Origin: Lysinibacillus sp. G4S2
GTDB lineage: Bacteria; Bacillota; Bacilli; Bacillales_A; Planococcaceae
NCBI RefSeq assembly: GCF_030348505.1
Contig: NZ_JAUCFJ010000002.1
Coordinates: 3,476,001 to 3,540,000, forward strand
DNA length: 64,000 nt
Direction: 5' to 3'
How positions within the stretch are numbered: position 1 is the stretch's first letter; every line of letters starts with the position of its first letter. The notes beneath the pieces are model-generated. The model was not told the DNA's origin, did not search any database, and was given only the letters and a program-made list of their open reading frames with translations. Shown here piece by piece: positions 1 to 8,034 of this stretch. The translations under genes and the position numbers were made by a program.

Positions 1-199
1 TCCTGGCTTTTGTTAAGACCTTGCCTAATTTTTTCTTAAGCTTTTTCTTCGCATTTTTTAAGGCTTTCTTTAGTTTCTTTTTGGCCTTTTTGATTTTCTT
101 TTTAACGGACTTAGCCGCTTTTTTTACTTTCTTAACGACAGGAATACTGCCAAGGAAACTGCCAACTGCTCCAAAGAAGCCTTTACCTTTCTTCGCCAT
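1..199 (-). CDS. Lysine-rich N-terminus of a gene cut by the left edge (candidate injected cargo)
   Basis: Only the first 66 codons are visible; the frame stays open to the window edge. The start ATG shares one base with the TAA of the VgrG-like gene upstream (TAATG), so translation is probably coupled. The first ~25 residues are Gly/Phe/Val-rich (MAKKGKGFFGAVGSFLGSIP), and the following ~40 are dominated by Lys in KKAKKKLKKAL-type repeats that would form a very basic helix. Position directly behind a VgrG-like spike and a PAAR-like tip is where T6SS and CIS loci usually carry effectors, so a toxin or cargo N-terminus is a reasonable inference. No catalytic domain can be seen. The plus-strand reading of the same stretch is a Phe-rich shadow. 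Confidence 0.7.
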   Translation of the reverse strand, partial: MAKKGKGFFGAVGSFLGSIPVVKKVKKAAKSVKKKIKKAKKKLKKALKNAKKKLKKKLGKVLTKAR

Positions 200-1731
200 T
201 AAGCACCACCCCCACCAATAGGGATCATGCCCATGACGTCTAGTGCGGATTCAAGGTCAGCGCCTTCTCCCGATGTATTCGATACAGTTACAGGTGCTTT
301 GTTCGAGCCTTCCATTGTGACAACCTGTCCCTGAATATCGGTGATTCCATCAAAAACAAGACTGCTGGAGCCACATGTTAAGCGCATGGATTCGCCTGCG
401 CTCATGGAGATGCTTTTACCTGCAAAGGTGATCGTATTATTGGCTGTTAGTGTAAGCGGATGCTTACTATGTACTTCTACTCCACTTCCCTGATCCAACT
501 TTAGGAAAACGGCGCCTTCTTGTGCGGTAAACATCACCGATTGTGGGTCTAGCTTGATGTCCTTGCCTTTTGGCGTACCCCAGTAGGACGTTTTCGGATC
601 GGCTGTTTTTGGGTTCGAGTCGCCCCCCTTTCGTACACTGTGGCGAACAATGGCTGCTTCCTCCCGGTGTGTCGGGAAGGCAAGGTGAACGCTATCGCCT
701 TCTTCTGGCGGGCTGTAGAAACCGCTATGTCCTTCTGCAGTATAAGGCGTAGCAAGTGAGAACCATGTGGCTTCTTCCTTTTTTTGTGCCTTATCAATGG
801 AAAGGTGCAGGCGTACTTGATCCTTTTTGACCTCTAGTACCTTCCCCTCAATCGCGGTTCCTGATAAGGAAGGAATAGTTAGTCTTTCTTGACGAATACC
901 TGCTTTGGACAGTAGATGATATTCGTATGTCAGGACACCTTGTTGCATGCGTGCTATGGACTTCGCCACAACTAGCTTTTTGTTTTGGAGTTGGACACGG
1001 TCACCGAGTGCTAATGTTTTTTTAGACTCGATCACATAGGATACTGTATCCCGCTCCTCCATTGGTCGCTCAATATCATTTTGTAGCGTCTGTAAATACT
1101 TTGAGCGATCTTTGATGATTGTATAGCTAGTAGCGGACAGTTTTTCTACTCGACCTTCTGGCAGACCGAACCATAGCTTAGGTTTATCGGCATCTACTGC
1201 TGGTACAAGCACTGTTCGAAAATGCGAGGCCATGCGCTTTAGAAATTGCCAGTCCGTCTCCCTATATTGTAATATAAATTGCTTTAGAGGAGTAGCCTTT
1301 GACACAGTGTCAATAACATCAGAGCCTGGATAATTAGCGAGTATTTGCTTGAGCATAGCATTATACGTCATCTTGTCGTGCTGGAAAGGGCGAGCATTGC
1401 GTTTACAATCCAGTGTAAATGTAGATGACACCGCTTCAAGTTCAATTTGGTACACGCCTCTCACCATACGAACTGCTACTTCGGATACTTGTCCCTTAAA
1501 AAGCGGTCGCACACGTTGGCCGTTACGTTTTTGATAGAGCTCTATCCGATCTGAACTACTGGCAATCTGCATACAGCGATCTTTCTTTTCCTCTGGGATG
1601 AATCCCGTAATTGATAACCTTGCATGGTCATTCACAGTTTGGGTCAAGCTGAGATCATGCAACGTCTGAACCTCATAGGGGGATACGAGTTCAAGCTCTC
1701 CGTATCCAATCACTTCCTCATACGTGTTCAC
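199..1731 (-). CDS. VgrG/phage late control gpD-like spike protein, copy 2
   Basis: 510 aa, GTG start with AAGAAGGG seven bases upstream. Residues ~1-230 look like the gpD/gp27-like hub fold: the segment YRETDWQFLKRMASHF is the characteristic 'wq.lkrla' motif of late control D proteins. Residues ~290-370 look like a gp5 OB-fold (EGKVLEVKKDQVRLHL, then WFSLATPYTAEGHSGFYS), and the tail has beta-helix-like repeats. The last ~20 residues are small and Gly-rich (MIPIGGGGA). It is paralogous to the spike gene at 4827-6251. It follows a PAAR-like gene by 33 bp and overlaps the next gene by one base. Expected role is the puncturing spike hub on which tip and cargo load; family assignment is firm, delivery is inferred. 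Confidence 0.82.
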   Translation of the reverse strand: MNTYEEVIGYGELELVSPYEVQTLHDLSLTQTVNDHARLSITGFIPEEKKDRCMQIASSSDRIELYQKRNGQRVRPLFKGQVSEVAVRMVRGVYQIELEAVSSTFTLDCKRNARPFQHDKMTYNAMLKQILANYPGSDVIDTVSKATPLKQFILQYRETDWQFLKRMASHFRTVLVPAVDADKPKLWFGLPEGRVEKLSATSYTIIKDRSKYLQTLQNDIERPMEERDTVSYVIESKKTLALGDRVQLQNKKLVVAKSIARMQQGVLTYEYHLLSKAGIRQERLTIPSLSGTAIEGKVLEVKKDQVRLHLSIDKAQKKEEATWFSLATPYTAEGHSGFYSPPEEGDSVHLAFPTHREEAAIVRHSVRKGGDSNPKTADPKTSYWGTPKGKDIKLDPQSVMFTAQEGAVFLKLDQGSGVEVHSKHPLTLTANNTITFAGKSISMSAGESMRLTCGSSSLVFDGITDIQGQVVTMEGSNKAPVTVSNTSGEGADLESALDVMGMIPIGGGGA

Positions 1732-1764
1732 ATGAATACCCTTCTTTCCTCAGTGGATAATGGC

Positions 1765-2172
1765 TTATTCTTGACCATCATCTTCTACCTTTATCGTCCC
1801 GCAATATATGCACATATTAGTAGATTGGTTGATCAGCGCGGGAGAATTCTCAATCAACTGATCGGACTTTCCGTTAATCCATGGCATTGTGACTACTGGT
1901 GTACACGGCATCGGTTTCAAAACACCATTATTAGCCGCTGTTGCAGCTGCCACCGTAGGATTAGATAATGATTGACATAAACCAAAGGGTTGAATATTGA
2001 CATAGGGCTTATAATCCATCGTGTTCATTTTTGCCTTGTCTTTTGTATAAACGCCATGGCTTACAGGCATCTTTAATATGCTTGTCTGATCACCTTGCGA
2101 GCACGATAATTTGGCACCAGCGACTACATAACTGCGCTGCTCATCGCCTTTTGTCTGCATTTCATCTGCCAT
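1765..2172 (-). CDS. DUF4280 PAAR-like spike-tip protein
   Basis: 135 aa. The ATG at 2172 is preferred over an upstream TTG because AAAGGGTGG lies six bases before it. The sequence has the DUF4280 pattern: an early VVAGAKLSCSQGDQ segment, a middle FGLCQSLSNP segment, a CTPVV..PW segment and a final Cys pair (MCIYCG). DUF4280 proteins are PAAR-like and typically sit beside VgrG-like genes, where the conserved cysteines may hold a metal or form disulfides in a small spike tip. Here it lies 33 bp upstream of the second VgrG-like gene, which fits a tip-spike pair. Only the family call is secure. Confidence 0.82.
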   Translation of the reverse strand: MADEMQTKGDEQRSYVVAGAKLSCSQGDQTSILKMPVSHGVYTKDKAKMNTMDYKPYVNIQPFGLCQSLSNPTVAAATAANNGVLKPMPCTPVVTMPWINGKSDQLIENSPALINQSTNMCIYCGTIKVEDDGQE

Positions 2173-2226
2173 CAAAAACCACCCTTTCTATAAGAAAAGT
2201 GCATTCACGTCACTTCACTTAGTACA

Positions 2227-2268
2227 CTCAAAAGCGAAAATAACATGTTCCTATTTCCGCCTTTGAGA
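2227..2268. other. Imperfect inverted repeat between lipoprotein and PAAR-like genes
   Basis: CTCAAA...TTTGAG arms with further pairing of GCG and AAATA inside form a hairpin of ~40 nt. There is no clear T-run on the minus strand after the stem, so a terminator call is weak; an mRNA-processing or partial termination element is equally possible. The rest of 2173-2306 shows nothing else. Confidence 0.35.
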
Positions 2269-2306
2269 ATCTTTATCATGATACGTGAATGCCTAGATGA
2301 ATCACT

Positions 2307-3038
2307 TTAGAAAAAAATGATCTCATCTTTTTTCTCTTTACCTTCTTCATACAACTCTGTATAAATAATGTTTTTCTTGCTATCCTCTAGCTGGCCAATT
2401 GAAACTTTGAGAAGCTGTATTGTATCATCACCATACATGCGATATATATGACCGTTCCATTTTCCTGTTATTTTTTGTTCATCGGAAGCTTTGATTTCCT
2501 CTACATATGCAAGGTCACCTAAATCACTTTGCAATGTACTTCCATCCGCGCTAATTGTTAGCTTTTTTACGATTGTAGCTGTAGGATTTTCAATCGTTAA
2601 CTGATCATCCTTTTTTACTATAGTAATATCACTTTCGCCAATTTTTCCAAGCTTCATATGCTGATCAAGTTCTGTGAAAAAATTATATTCGTCTTCTGTA
2701 ATGCCTAATTTTTCATCATAGGGAAGCTTCTCACCTTCAGCTAGCCCAGCTAATGTTTCTAAATGCCACTCTTTATTTTTTTCGAGAGAAACTTGCATAG
2801 CTGCTGTAATTTTTTCCACTTTCTCGTTTATATCTTTTGGAAGTCCGATTGCCATGACATCTGCCTTAAATGTGCCTTCTTTCAAGCTTTTAGCCAAACT
2901 TTCTTTACTCATGTCTACTTTAGCTGGGCTTCCCTGTTCAGCTACGGGCTCTTTTTTCTCACCTTTTTCAGCCTCACCTGACCCACAACCAGCTAGTACT
3001 AAAGCAGCGAAAGCAGCCATTGCCCATCTTTTTTTCAC
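2307..3038 (-). CDS. Secreted lipoprotein in the spike/cargo cluster
   Basis: 243 aa. The N-terminus MKKRWAMAAFAALVLAGCGS is a lipoprotein signal with lipobox LAGC, so the mature protein would be diacylated at Cys18 and tethered outside the membrane. The next ~25 residues are a Glu/Lys-rich linker. The remainder is hydrophilic, with alternating segments suggesting a beta-rich fold (TIVKKLTISADGSTLQSDLG). I do not recognise a family. It lies between an Imm11-like gene and the PAAR-like gene, so a surface-located immunity protein or a secreted accessory factor of the system are plausible inferences. It could also be an unrelated passenger. Confidence 0.65.
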   Translation of the reverse strand: MKKRWAMAAFAALVLAGCGSGEAEKGEKKEPVAEQGSPAKVDMSKESLAKSLKEGTFKADVMAIGLPKDINEKVEKITAAMQVSLEKNKEWHLETLAGLAEGEKLPYDEKLGITEDEYNFFTELDQHMKLGKIGESDITIVKKDDQLTIENPTATIVKKLTISADGSTLQSDLGDLAYVEEIKASDEQKITGKWNGHIYRMYGDDTIQLLKVSIGQLEDSKKNIIYTELYEEGKEKKDEIIFF

Positions 3039-3073
3039 GTTAATGCTCTCCTACTCTATGTATTGCTAGTTAT

Positions 3074-3625
3074 CTATGCTTGAAGGATCTCGCTCCATCT
3101 TCCTTCTGTTTGCACCTTGCGGAATCGAATCCCTCGAAATGCTCGGCGCAATATACTTTCCGCTAGCTCAATATTGACAATGATGTAATCCTCTTTAATG
3201 CCCTCAATTTTAAAGAAGGTGTAAGGCGCAGCTAAAGTCTCATCAATAACGAGCTTTTTCAGCGTCCCATCCAGATTGAATTCTGTTTGAGGTGAGAGAC
3301 AGGTCACTTTTGGTGGAATGACGAGCCAATATAACGTCTGTTTTAATTTTGGCATATCCATAAGAACAACTGGCTTAAACGGTAGGCGCGACTCATATTT
3401 TTCCACTAGCTGCTTCACTGGATCAGCTAAAAGAGCAATCGGTTTTTCGATAAAATCGATATAGTCATTTTCACTTTTATCTAATACAGGAAATTGACGT
3501 TCGAGTTCCTCTAGCTCCTCCATCCTTTCCGCTGTTAATAGTTCCTTCTTAATAACTTGAGATATGCCAATTGGTTCTACAGCATTTGAGATACGCTCAT
3601 CCTGAGATAGAATAAAATAGTTCAT
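3074..3625 (-). CDS. Imm11 (DUF1629)-like protein
   Basis: 183 aa from ATG 3625, chosen because AAGGAG lies eight bases upstream; an in-frame upstream start at 3667 lacks such a site and would overlap the preceding gene. The N-terminus MNYFILSQDERISNAVEPIG and the C-terminal pattern IIVNIELAESILRRAFRGI followed by IRFRKV resemble the DUF1629/Imm11 fold, a family found beside polymorphic toxins and often in the same loci as pentapeptide and VgrG-like genes. It is 25 bp downstream of the pentapeptide-repeat gene. Likely roles are immunity or cargo handling; assignment is by pattern only. Confidence 0.55.
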   Translation of the reverse strand: MNYFILSQDERISNAVEPIGISQVIKKELLTAERMEELEELERQFPVLDKSENDYIDFIEKPIALLADPVKQLVEKYESRLPFKPVVLMDMPKLKQTLYWLVIPPKVTCLSPQTEFNLDGTLKKLVIDETLAAPYTFFKIEGIKEDYIIVNIELAESILRRAFRGIRFRKVQTEGRWSEILQA

Positions 3626-3650
3626 CTTTGAGTCTCCTTTTTCACGATAT

Positions 3651-4781
3651 CTATTTCCAAATGACACTCGCTGTTTGGAATGGATCTAGCTTCAGATGCT
3701 CCCGTGCTTCCTTCGAGAACATAGCTTTTTCTAAATTAGCTCCTTCAAAATGAGCATTCTTGACGTTGGCCCCGATAAAGCAAGCGCCTCGTAAATTAGC
3801 TAGCTCAAAATCTGCACCCTCTAAATTAGCTCCAGTAAAGCGAACTGGGAGATAGCCTGGCATTTCCCACTTCTGTCGATCAGTTAGCCCGCTTTCTCCC
3901 TGAGCTCGTTGGAAGTTAGCACCTTGTAATTGACTATTGCTGAAATCTGCCTCATGGATCGTACTAAAGCTCAAATCAGTATCCATTAGTTGGCTATCCC
4001 TAAGATTGGCACCAATGAGTAAACAATTACGCATTTGACTCTGTGCTAAATTCGTTTTCTGGAAAAAGGCATATCGAATATCTAAGTCTTCATAGTTGCC
4101 ACCAGATAGATTTAATTTGCTAAATACTTCATACGGATATTCATCCTCTAATTTTTGATCTAGCCAAGCCTTGATTTCTTCGATATCCTTCGAGGTGAAG
4201 TCCTCACTATAGACAACTTCATTGACATCCATAAATTCACCTATACGAATTTCTACAGCAGCCTCCCGATCAAGTGCTAAGTATTCTGGGCATCTAATAA
4301 TGTCTGGTAATGCATATCTAGCAAGGCTAATGATATATTGATGAAAATGAGTAGCTTCCTTTAGCTTGATGTGCTCAATATCCGCTTGGGTAATAGCTCC
4401 CATAAATGTTTTGCTGTATAAATACAACTCTTCGATGAATTGTTCTAAAAAGCTGAGAGCCCAGCTTGCATCATAGGTAGTTAAAATTGGATGAAGGTCA
4501 AAAAACCATTCCTCATCCGTTCCCTCTACTAGATAGTGATGACGACCCTCTAGTAACTCTGTGCGTAGCATGGAAAACGTGATATGTCCAATTGGGCCTT
4601 TCTGTTGAAGAGATTGCTGCTGCTGTAACTGCTGACATATGATTTGAAAGGATTTTCTAAACTCATCTGCAAGCTCATCTTTAGAAGCTTGGAAAAAATC
4701 CTCTAACGCCAAAAGGTATTTCAATCGTCTTTTCTCTACTTCTGTTTCATAAAAATGCTGTAAAACTCCCTCTGCCTGCAT
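3651..4781 (-). CDS. Pentapeptide-repeat protein in the spike cluster
   Basis: 376 aa; AAGGAG seven bases before the ATG. Residues ~1-225 are mainly helical, with a Gln-rich stretch (QQLQQQQSLQQ). From ~225 to ~365 the protein is a run of A(N/D)LxX pentapeptides, for example ANLRDSQLMDTDLS, ANLEGADFELANLRGACFIG and GANVKNAHFEGANLEKAMF, interrupted around 290-310 by an EMPGYLPVRF loop. This should fold as a right-handed quadrilateral beta-helix. Pentapeptide proteins often accompany VgrG/DUF4280 genes, where they may serve as adaptors, cargo or immunity. It follows the first VgrG-like gene by 45 bp. Confidence 0.75.
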   Translation of the reverse strand: MQAEGVLQHFYETEVEKRRLKYLLALEDFFQASKDELADEFRKSFQIICQQLQQQQSLQQKGPIGHITFSMLRTELLEGRHHYLVEGTDEEWFFDLHPILTTYDASWALSFLEQFIEELYLYSKTFMGAITQADIEHIKLKEATHFHQYIISLARYALPDIIRCPEYLALDREAAVEIRIGEFMDVNEVVYSEDFTSKDIEEIKAWLDQKLEDEYPYEVFSKLNLSGGNYEDLDIRYAFFQKTNLAQSQMRNCLLIGANLRDSQLMDTDLSFSTIHEADFSNSQLQGANFQRAQGESGLTDRQKWEMPGYLPVRFTGANLEGADFELANLRGACFIGANVKNAHFEGANLEKAMFSKEAREHLKLDPFQTASVIWK

Positions 4782-4826
4782 ATGTGTCTCCTTCTTTCTC
4801 TTTATTAAGAACCAAAAATAGAGCTT

Positions 4827-6251
4827 TTAATTGGCTTTTACTTCTTTCCCGAAAATTTGCACACTGCCATCCATCGTTATTTTACTTTCCTTGCATTTTA
4901 ATGAAATTTCTTCCTCAGCAGACAAAAGAATTTTCTTGCTAGCATTGACCGAAATATCTGCCTCGGAAATAAGCTTGATTTCCTTTTTACTAAAAATTTC
5001 GATACCGCTTGCTTCATTTAAACGGATAAAAATATCGCCATCCTGCGCTGTAATGACAATCTCCGTTGGGCTCATCTTAATTTCTTTGCCAAAGGCTGTT
5101 CTGTAATATTTAGTCGAAGGGTCATCCAGCTTATTGGTCGCGGTAGTGTCTAAATTTTTTCGAATCGAGCTGCTGGCAATTCCCTCCTCCTCACGCTGTG
5201 AAGGGAAATACACATGAACAAAGTCGTTGATTTCAGGCATACAATACCAGCCACTATGCCCCTCAGCTGTATAAAGCGTTGAATAAAGGAACCAATGTGC
5301 CTTGCCTTTATCCTGTGTTTCATCAATATTTAAATGCACCTTAATATGATCCTTGGCAACCTCTAACACTTTACCTTCAATAGATACACCTGAAATTTCA
5401 TCGTTAAAGATTTCGCTCTTGTTCATACCATTCTTCGTCGAAAGTGTATAACGATGCTTTAGTAAGCCATCCTTCATCGACGTATAGGCTTCACAAACAT
5501 AGAGTGTATACTCATGAAAGGTTACGTGGTCTCCTATGGCAAATACCTTATCCGTTTCCACTTCATAGTACAAAAAGTCCTGCTCGCCCATACCATCATT
5601 GCCGTTCTCTGTATAGAGCAAATAGTCTGCTAGTTTTTTTCTTGTCGTATAGTGATAGTCTTCTAGCTTTCCTTTTGCATTGCCAGCAGGGACACCAAAA
5701 TGGAACTTTGGTTTATCAAACGTAGCAGCTGGCACTAATCCCGTGTTAAAGCGGGAGGCAAGTCTTTTTAAAAATTGCCAATCGGTTTCTCGATATTGTA
5801 GGGTAAACTTGTCTAATTTCCCTCCCTTTGTGGCCTCATCGATAATATCGAGACCAGGGTAAAAGGGACTCATTAGCTGGAATAGAGAAGAATAGTTCAT
5901 TCCTTTATCCTGATAGGAGCGATTTTTTTTCTTAATATCGAGTTGATATGTACTTGAAGCAGCTTCAACTTCGATATAGTAAATACCTCGAACTGTACTT
6001 ACCTTGACACCTAATATGACACCCTTAAATAACGGGGTAGGTGCACCTAAATGATCGAGCTGATTCACTTCAATGGCTGAATAGGCCTCTGTCATTTCGA
6101 CATACTGATCTCGAACTTCCTCCGGCACGATCCCTGTAAAACGTAGTATTGCATGCTCATTCATTTTCTTTGTGAGTGTAAGCTCTTGAATACTCACTAG
6201 TTTAAATGGCAGTATTTGAAGATTATGATAGGCAGTTACTAAACTACTCAT
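4827..6251 (-). CDS. VgrG/phage late control gpD-like spike protein, copy 1
   Basis: 474 aa. The start overlaps the stop of the DcrB-like gene as ATGA. It shares its architecture with the copy at 199-1731: gpD-like hub with YRETDWQFLKRLASRF, OB-fold-like segment EGKVLEVAKDHIKVHL, a WYCMPEINDFVHVYFPS strand pair, and C-terminal beta repeats (EIKLISEADISVNASKKILL). It lacks the Gly-rich C-terminal extension of copy 2 and ends FGKEVKAN. It probably forms the trimeric hub/spike of the injection machine. Two spike genes with different genes downstream suggest alternative spike-cargo sets. Confidence 0.82.
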   Translation of the reverse strand: MSSLVTAYHNLQILPFKLVSIQELTLTKKMNEHAILRFTGIVPEEVRDQYVEMTEAYSAIEVNQLDHLGAPTPLFKGVILGVKVSTVRGIYYIEVEAASSTYQLDIKKKNRSYQDKGMNYSSLFQLMSPFYPGLDIIDEATKGGKLDKFTLQYRETDWQFLKRLASRFNTGLVPAATFDKPKFHFGVPAGNAKGKLEDYHYTTRKKLADYLLYTENGNDGMGEQDFLYYEVETDKVFAIGDHVTFHEYTLYVCEAYTSMKDGLLKHRYTLSTKNGMNKSEIFNDEISGVSIEGKVLEVAKDHIKVHLNIDETQDKGKAHWFLYSTLYTAEGHSGWYCMPEINDFVHVYFPSQREEEGIASSSIRKNLDTTATNKLDDPSTKYYRTAFGKEIKMSPTEIVITAQDGDIFIRLNEASGIEIFSKKEIKLISEADISVNASKKILLSAEEEISLKCKESKITMDGSVQIFGKEVKAN

Positions 6252-6946
6252 CGTAATGCCCCTCCAATCATTCTATTAGGAGCAAATTGCATTGTTTCCA
6301 TCATCGCCCTTGCGATAGGACGCCACGTTTCGATATCCTCCTCCATACAATTGAACGTACCGATAAGGGCTTTTCCATCAATCGATGCAAAGAACATTAA
6401 ATTAAAAATCTCGCCATCAATAGCAGGTGTAATCACCTCGATAAAACCAACAGTTTTGTCATCTATTTTGATGACATCCGTATCGAACCATTCTGCTGCT
6501 GGCTGAGCTTGCTCGAGGACGTCAATCATACTTTCCTGAAACTCAGCAACTTCCGCTTCAGTTAGTGGATTTGATGTTTTGTTGAAGGCTAAATTGATCG
6601 TTGATGATTCATCTGTATAAATAATATTTGGTCTTCGTTCTGAAGGGTATTTTAATGATGCTAACTGCGCTGGCATAATTGAAAATAGCTTCGGCATTCG
6701 TAACGTAATTTTTCCATCCATAATACGTTGATCAATGACTGGCACAGCCTGCTCATCAATATTGACAAAGTCCTGGTAAAGGTCAATTGCATCTAGCTCA
6801 GACTGTTCCTCCTGTTGAGGTTCCTGCTGTGGCTCTTGCTCCGCTTTTAATGCCGCTTCCTTTTGGGCTAATTCATGTTGTTCTTGCTCTCGCATTTCAT
6901 TTCTAAGTGCAATAATTTTTTCATCTAAAAATTTCAACCCATTCAC
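6248..6946 (-). CDS. DcrB-like (DUF1795/EagR-like) accessory protein
   Basis: Up to 232 aa. The GTG at 6946 lies inside the Shine-Dalgarno sequence GGAAGGTG, so the TTG at 6937 (MKFLDEK) may be the true start. Residues ~1-55 are a charged helical region with a QEPQQEPQQEEQ stretch. Residues ~75-230 have the DcrB/PsbP-like pattern: strand TINLAFNKTSNPL, helix EAEVAEFQESMIDVLEQA, then IKIDDKTVGFIEVITPAIDG, MFFASIDGKALIGTFNC and a final WRPIARAMMETMQF helix. Proteins of this fold include EagR-type chaperones that load T6SS effectors. The ATGA overlap with the VgrG-like gene supports a spike-related role. Family is fairly likely, chaperone activity is inferred. Confidence 0.6.
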   Translation of the reverse strand: MNGLKFLDEKIIALRNEMREQEQHELAQKEAALKAEQEPQQEPQQEEQSELDAIDLYQDFVNIDEQAVPVIDQRIMDGKITLRMPKLFSIMPAQLASLKYPSERRPNIIYTDESSTINLAFNKTSNPLTEAEVAEFQESMIDVLEQAQPAAEWFDTDVIKIDDKTVGFIEVITPAIDGEIFNLMFFASIDGKALIGTFNCMEEDIETWRPIARAMMETMQFAPNRMIGGALR

Positions 6947-6986
6947 CTTCCATTTCTTGAACGTTTTTTCACCAACCGACTATCAG

Positions 6987-7772
6987 CTAGTCAACAATCA
7001 TGCGCTTTGGACGCCCTTTACCATGCCCTGTCATACGACCACCGCCCTTGGATTCTAATAAAATACGGTTTAAGTATTTATGAATCTGGCTATTAGATAA
7101 CGTTTGGTAGTCTAGCTCTAGTCGATTGCAAATATAGAAATTGATCGCATCTCGTTGAACCCGTTCCTGATTTAAGCACTCTAAGGCAAAAGCTATATCA
7201 TATGGATTAGATGGCCGATTTTTTAACAGCTCTCGTGCAAAATAGTGCAAAATAATTGGATGATATGTGCTTTTTTGTAGGCCTGCATACTGACAATGAA
7301 GATAATTGACCGTATTGTATTCAGTAGCAAAATCGAGAAAATCAATATGCTCTGAGCGCAGTTTGGAACCTAATTTTAATTTAAAGCGCGCTAATTCTAG
7401 CTCGTTATGTGCAAGCTCTATTGAATGATCTAGGACAATGTTTGTTGTGTTATTTGTAAAATCTAATTCATTCACTTCTTCAGCAAATCGTACTTTAAGA
7501 ATTGTTTCATTCCCTGACGCCTCATAAGGAAGCTCATAGCTATTATGCAGCATATACAGCTTTCCATTATGCTTGACAATACCTTGTGTAATGATGAGAC
7601 TTGCATCGGCTACAATAATGTTGACGCCAGCAATAATGCCATTAGAATAGTCTTGGAAATACAAATCTAAAAATTCTCTCGGGTAATCTCGCAAATTTTC
7701 TAGCATTTCTCGCTTTAAAATGCGACCTTTTTGAAAATGTGGATATTGATTGGCAAACAAGCTGTCACCCAC
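6987..7772 (-). CDS. Unrecognised protein with phage-adaptor-like N-terminus (candidate baseplate adaptor)
   Basis: 261 aa from GTG 7772; a TTG at 7760 is an alternative because the GTG lies close to the GAGGTGGG site. The first ~110 residues (FQDYSNGIIAGVNIIVAD, then IITQGIVKHNGKLYML) resemble the 'ngv-sGl ... I.pGi...g..y' pattern at the start of phage baseplate/tail-fibre adaptors, a fold also related to the TssK shell domain. The rest is helical and ends in a basic GGGRMTGHGKGRPKRM tail. It starts the block that leads into the DcrB-like and spike genes. The similarity is pattern-level only; the function is unassigned. Confidence 0.5.
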   Translation of the reverse strand: MGDSLFANQYPHFQKGRILKREMLENLRDYPREFLDLYFQDYSNGIIAGVNIIVADASLIITQGIVKHNGKLYMLHNSYELPYEASGNETILKVRFAEEVNELDFTNNTTNIVLDHSIELAHNELELARFKLKLGSKLRSEHIDFLDFATEYNTVNYLHCQYAGLQKSTYHPIILHYFARELLKNRPSNPYDIAFALECLNQERVQRDAINFYICNRLELDYQTLSNSQIHKYLNRILLESKGGGRMTGHGKGRPKRMIVD

Positions 7773-7880
7773 CTCTTTTCTCTTTTTTTCACTACATCCT
7801 TCAGAGGCTTTGGGCCAACATGATGTTGGTCACTCAGTCGTTGCCACAGGACGTGGCGTTCTTAGACGGAGTTCCTCTAT

Positions 7881-8016
7881 TTCAGCGGATGTCTTTTGTA
7901 CCGAAAGCGTAGCGACAGGTACAGGTGTCTTTTGTACCGAAAGCGTAGCGACAGGTACAAGTGTCTTTTGTACCGAAAGCATAGCGACAGGTACAGGTGT
8001 TTGGACACCCGCTGAA
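7881..8016. repeat. REP-like element with three ~36-bp tandem repeats
   Basis: Three copies of a 36-bp unit beginning GTCTTTTGTACCGAAAGCGT start at 7891, 7927 and 7963 with only single-base differences. They are flanked by inverted ends TTCAGCGG (7881) and CCGCTGAA (8016), extended by GATGTC/GACACC, so the whole can fold as one hairpin. Just upstream (about 7810-7860) are two more short palindromes around CCAACATGATGTTGG and GCCACAGGACGTGGC. A related sequence occurs near 59690-59790. It sits in the 262-bp gap between the Hsp70-like gene and the adaptor-like gene, inside the minus-strand operon. The plus-strand open frame over it is a repeat artefact. Confidence 0.75.
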
Positions 8017-8034
8017 AGAAGTTAAAAGCATGTT

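Noticed and set aside
21-221. Plus-strand Phe-rich small membrane protein
   Set aside because: It is the complement of the lysine-rich minus-strand gene, whose start is coupled to the upstream stop.
7891-7998. Possible CRISPR array
   Set aside because: The repeats are head-to-tail without unique spacers, and there are no cas genes.
7750-8025. Plus-strand frame with repeated TESVATGTGVFC segments
   Set aside because: It is produced by the 36-bp tandem DNA repeats and overlaps the start of a minus-strand gene; there is no ribosome binding site.
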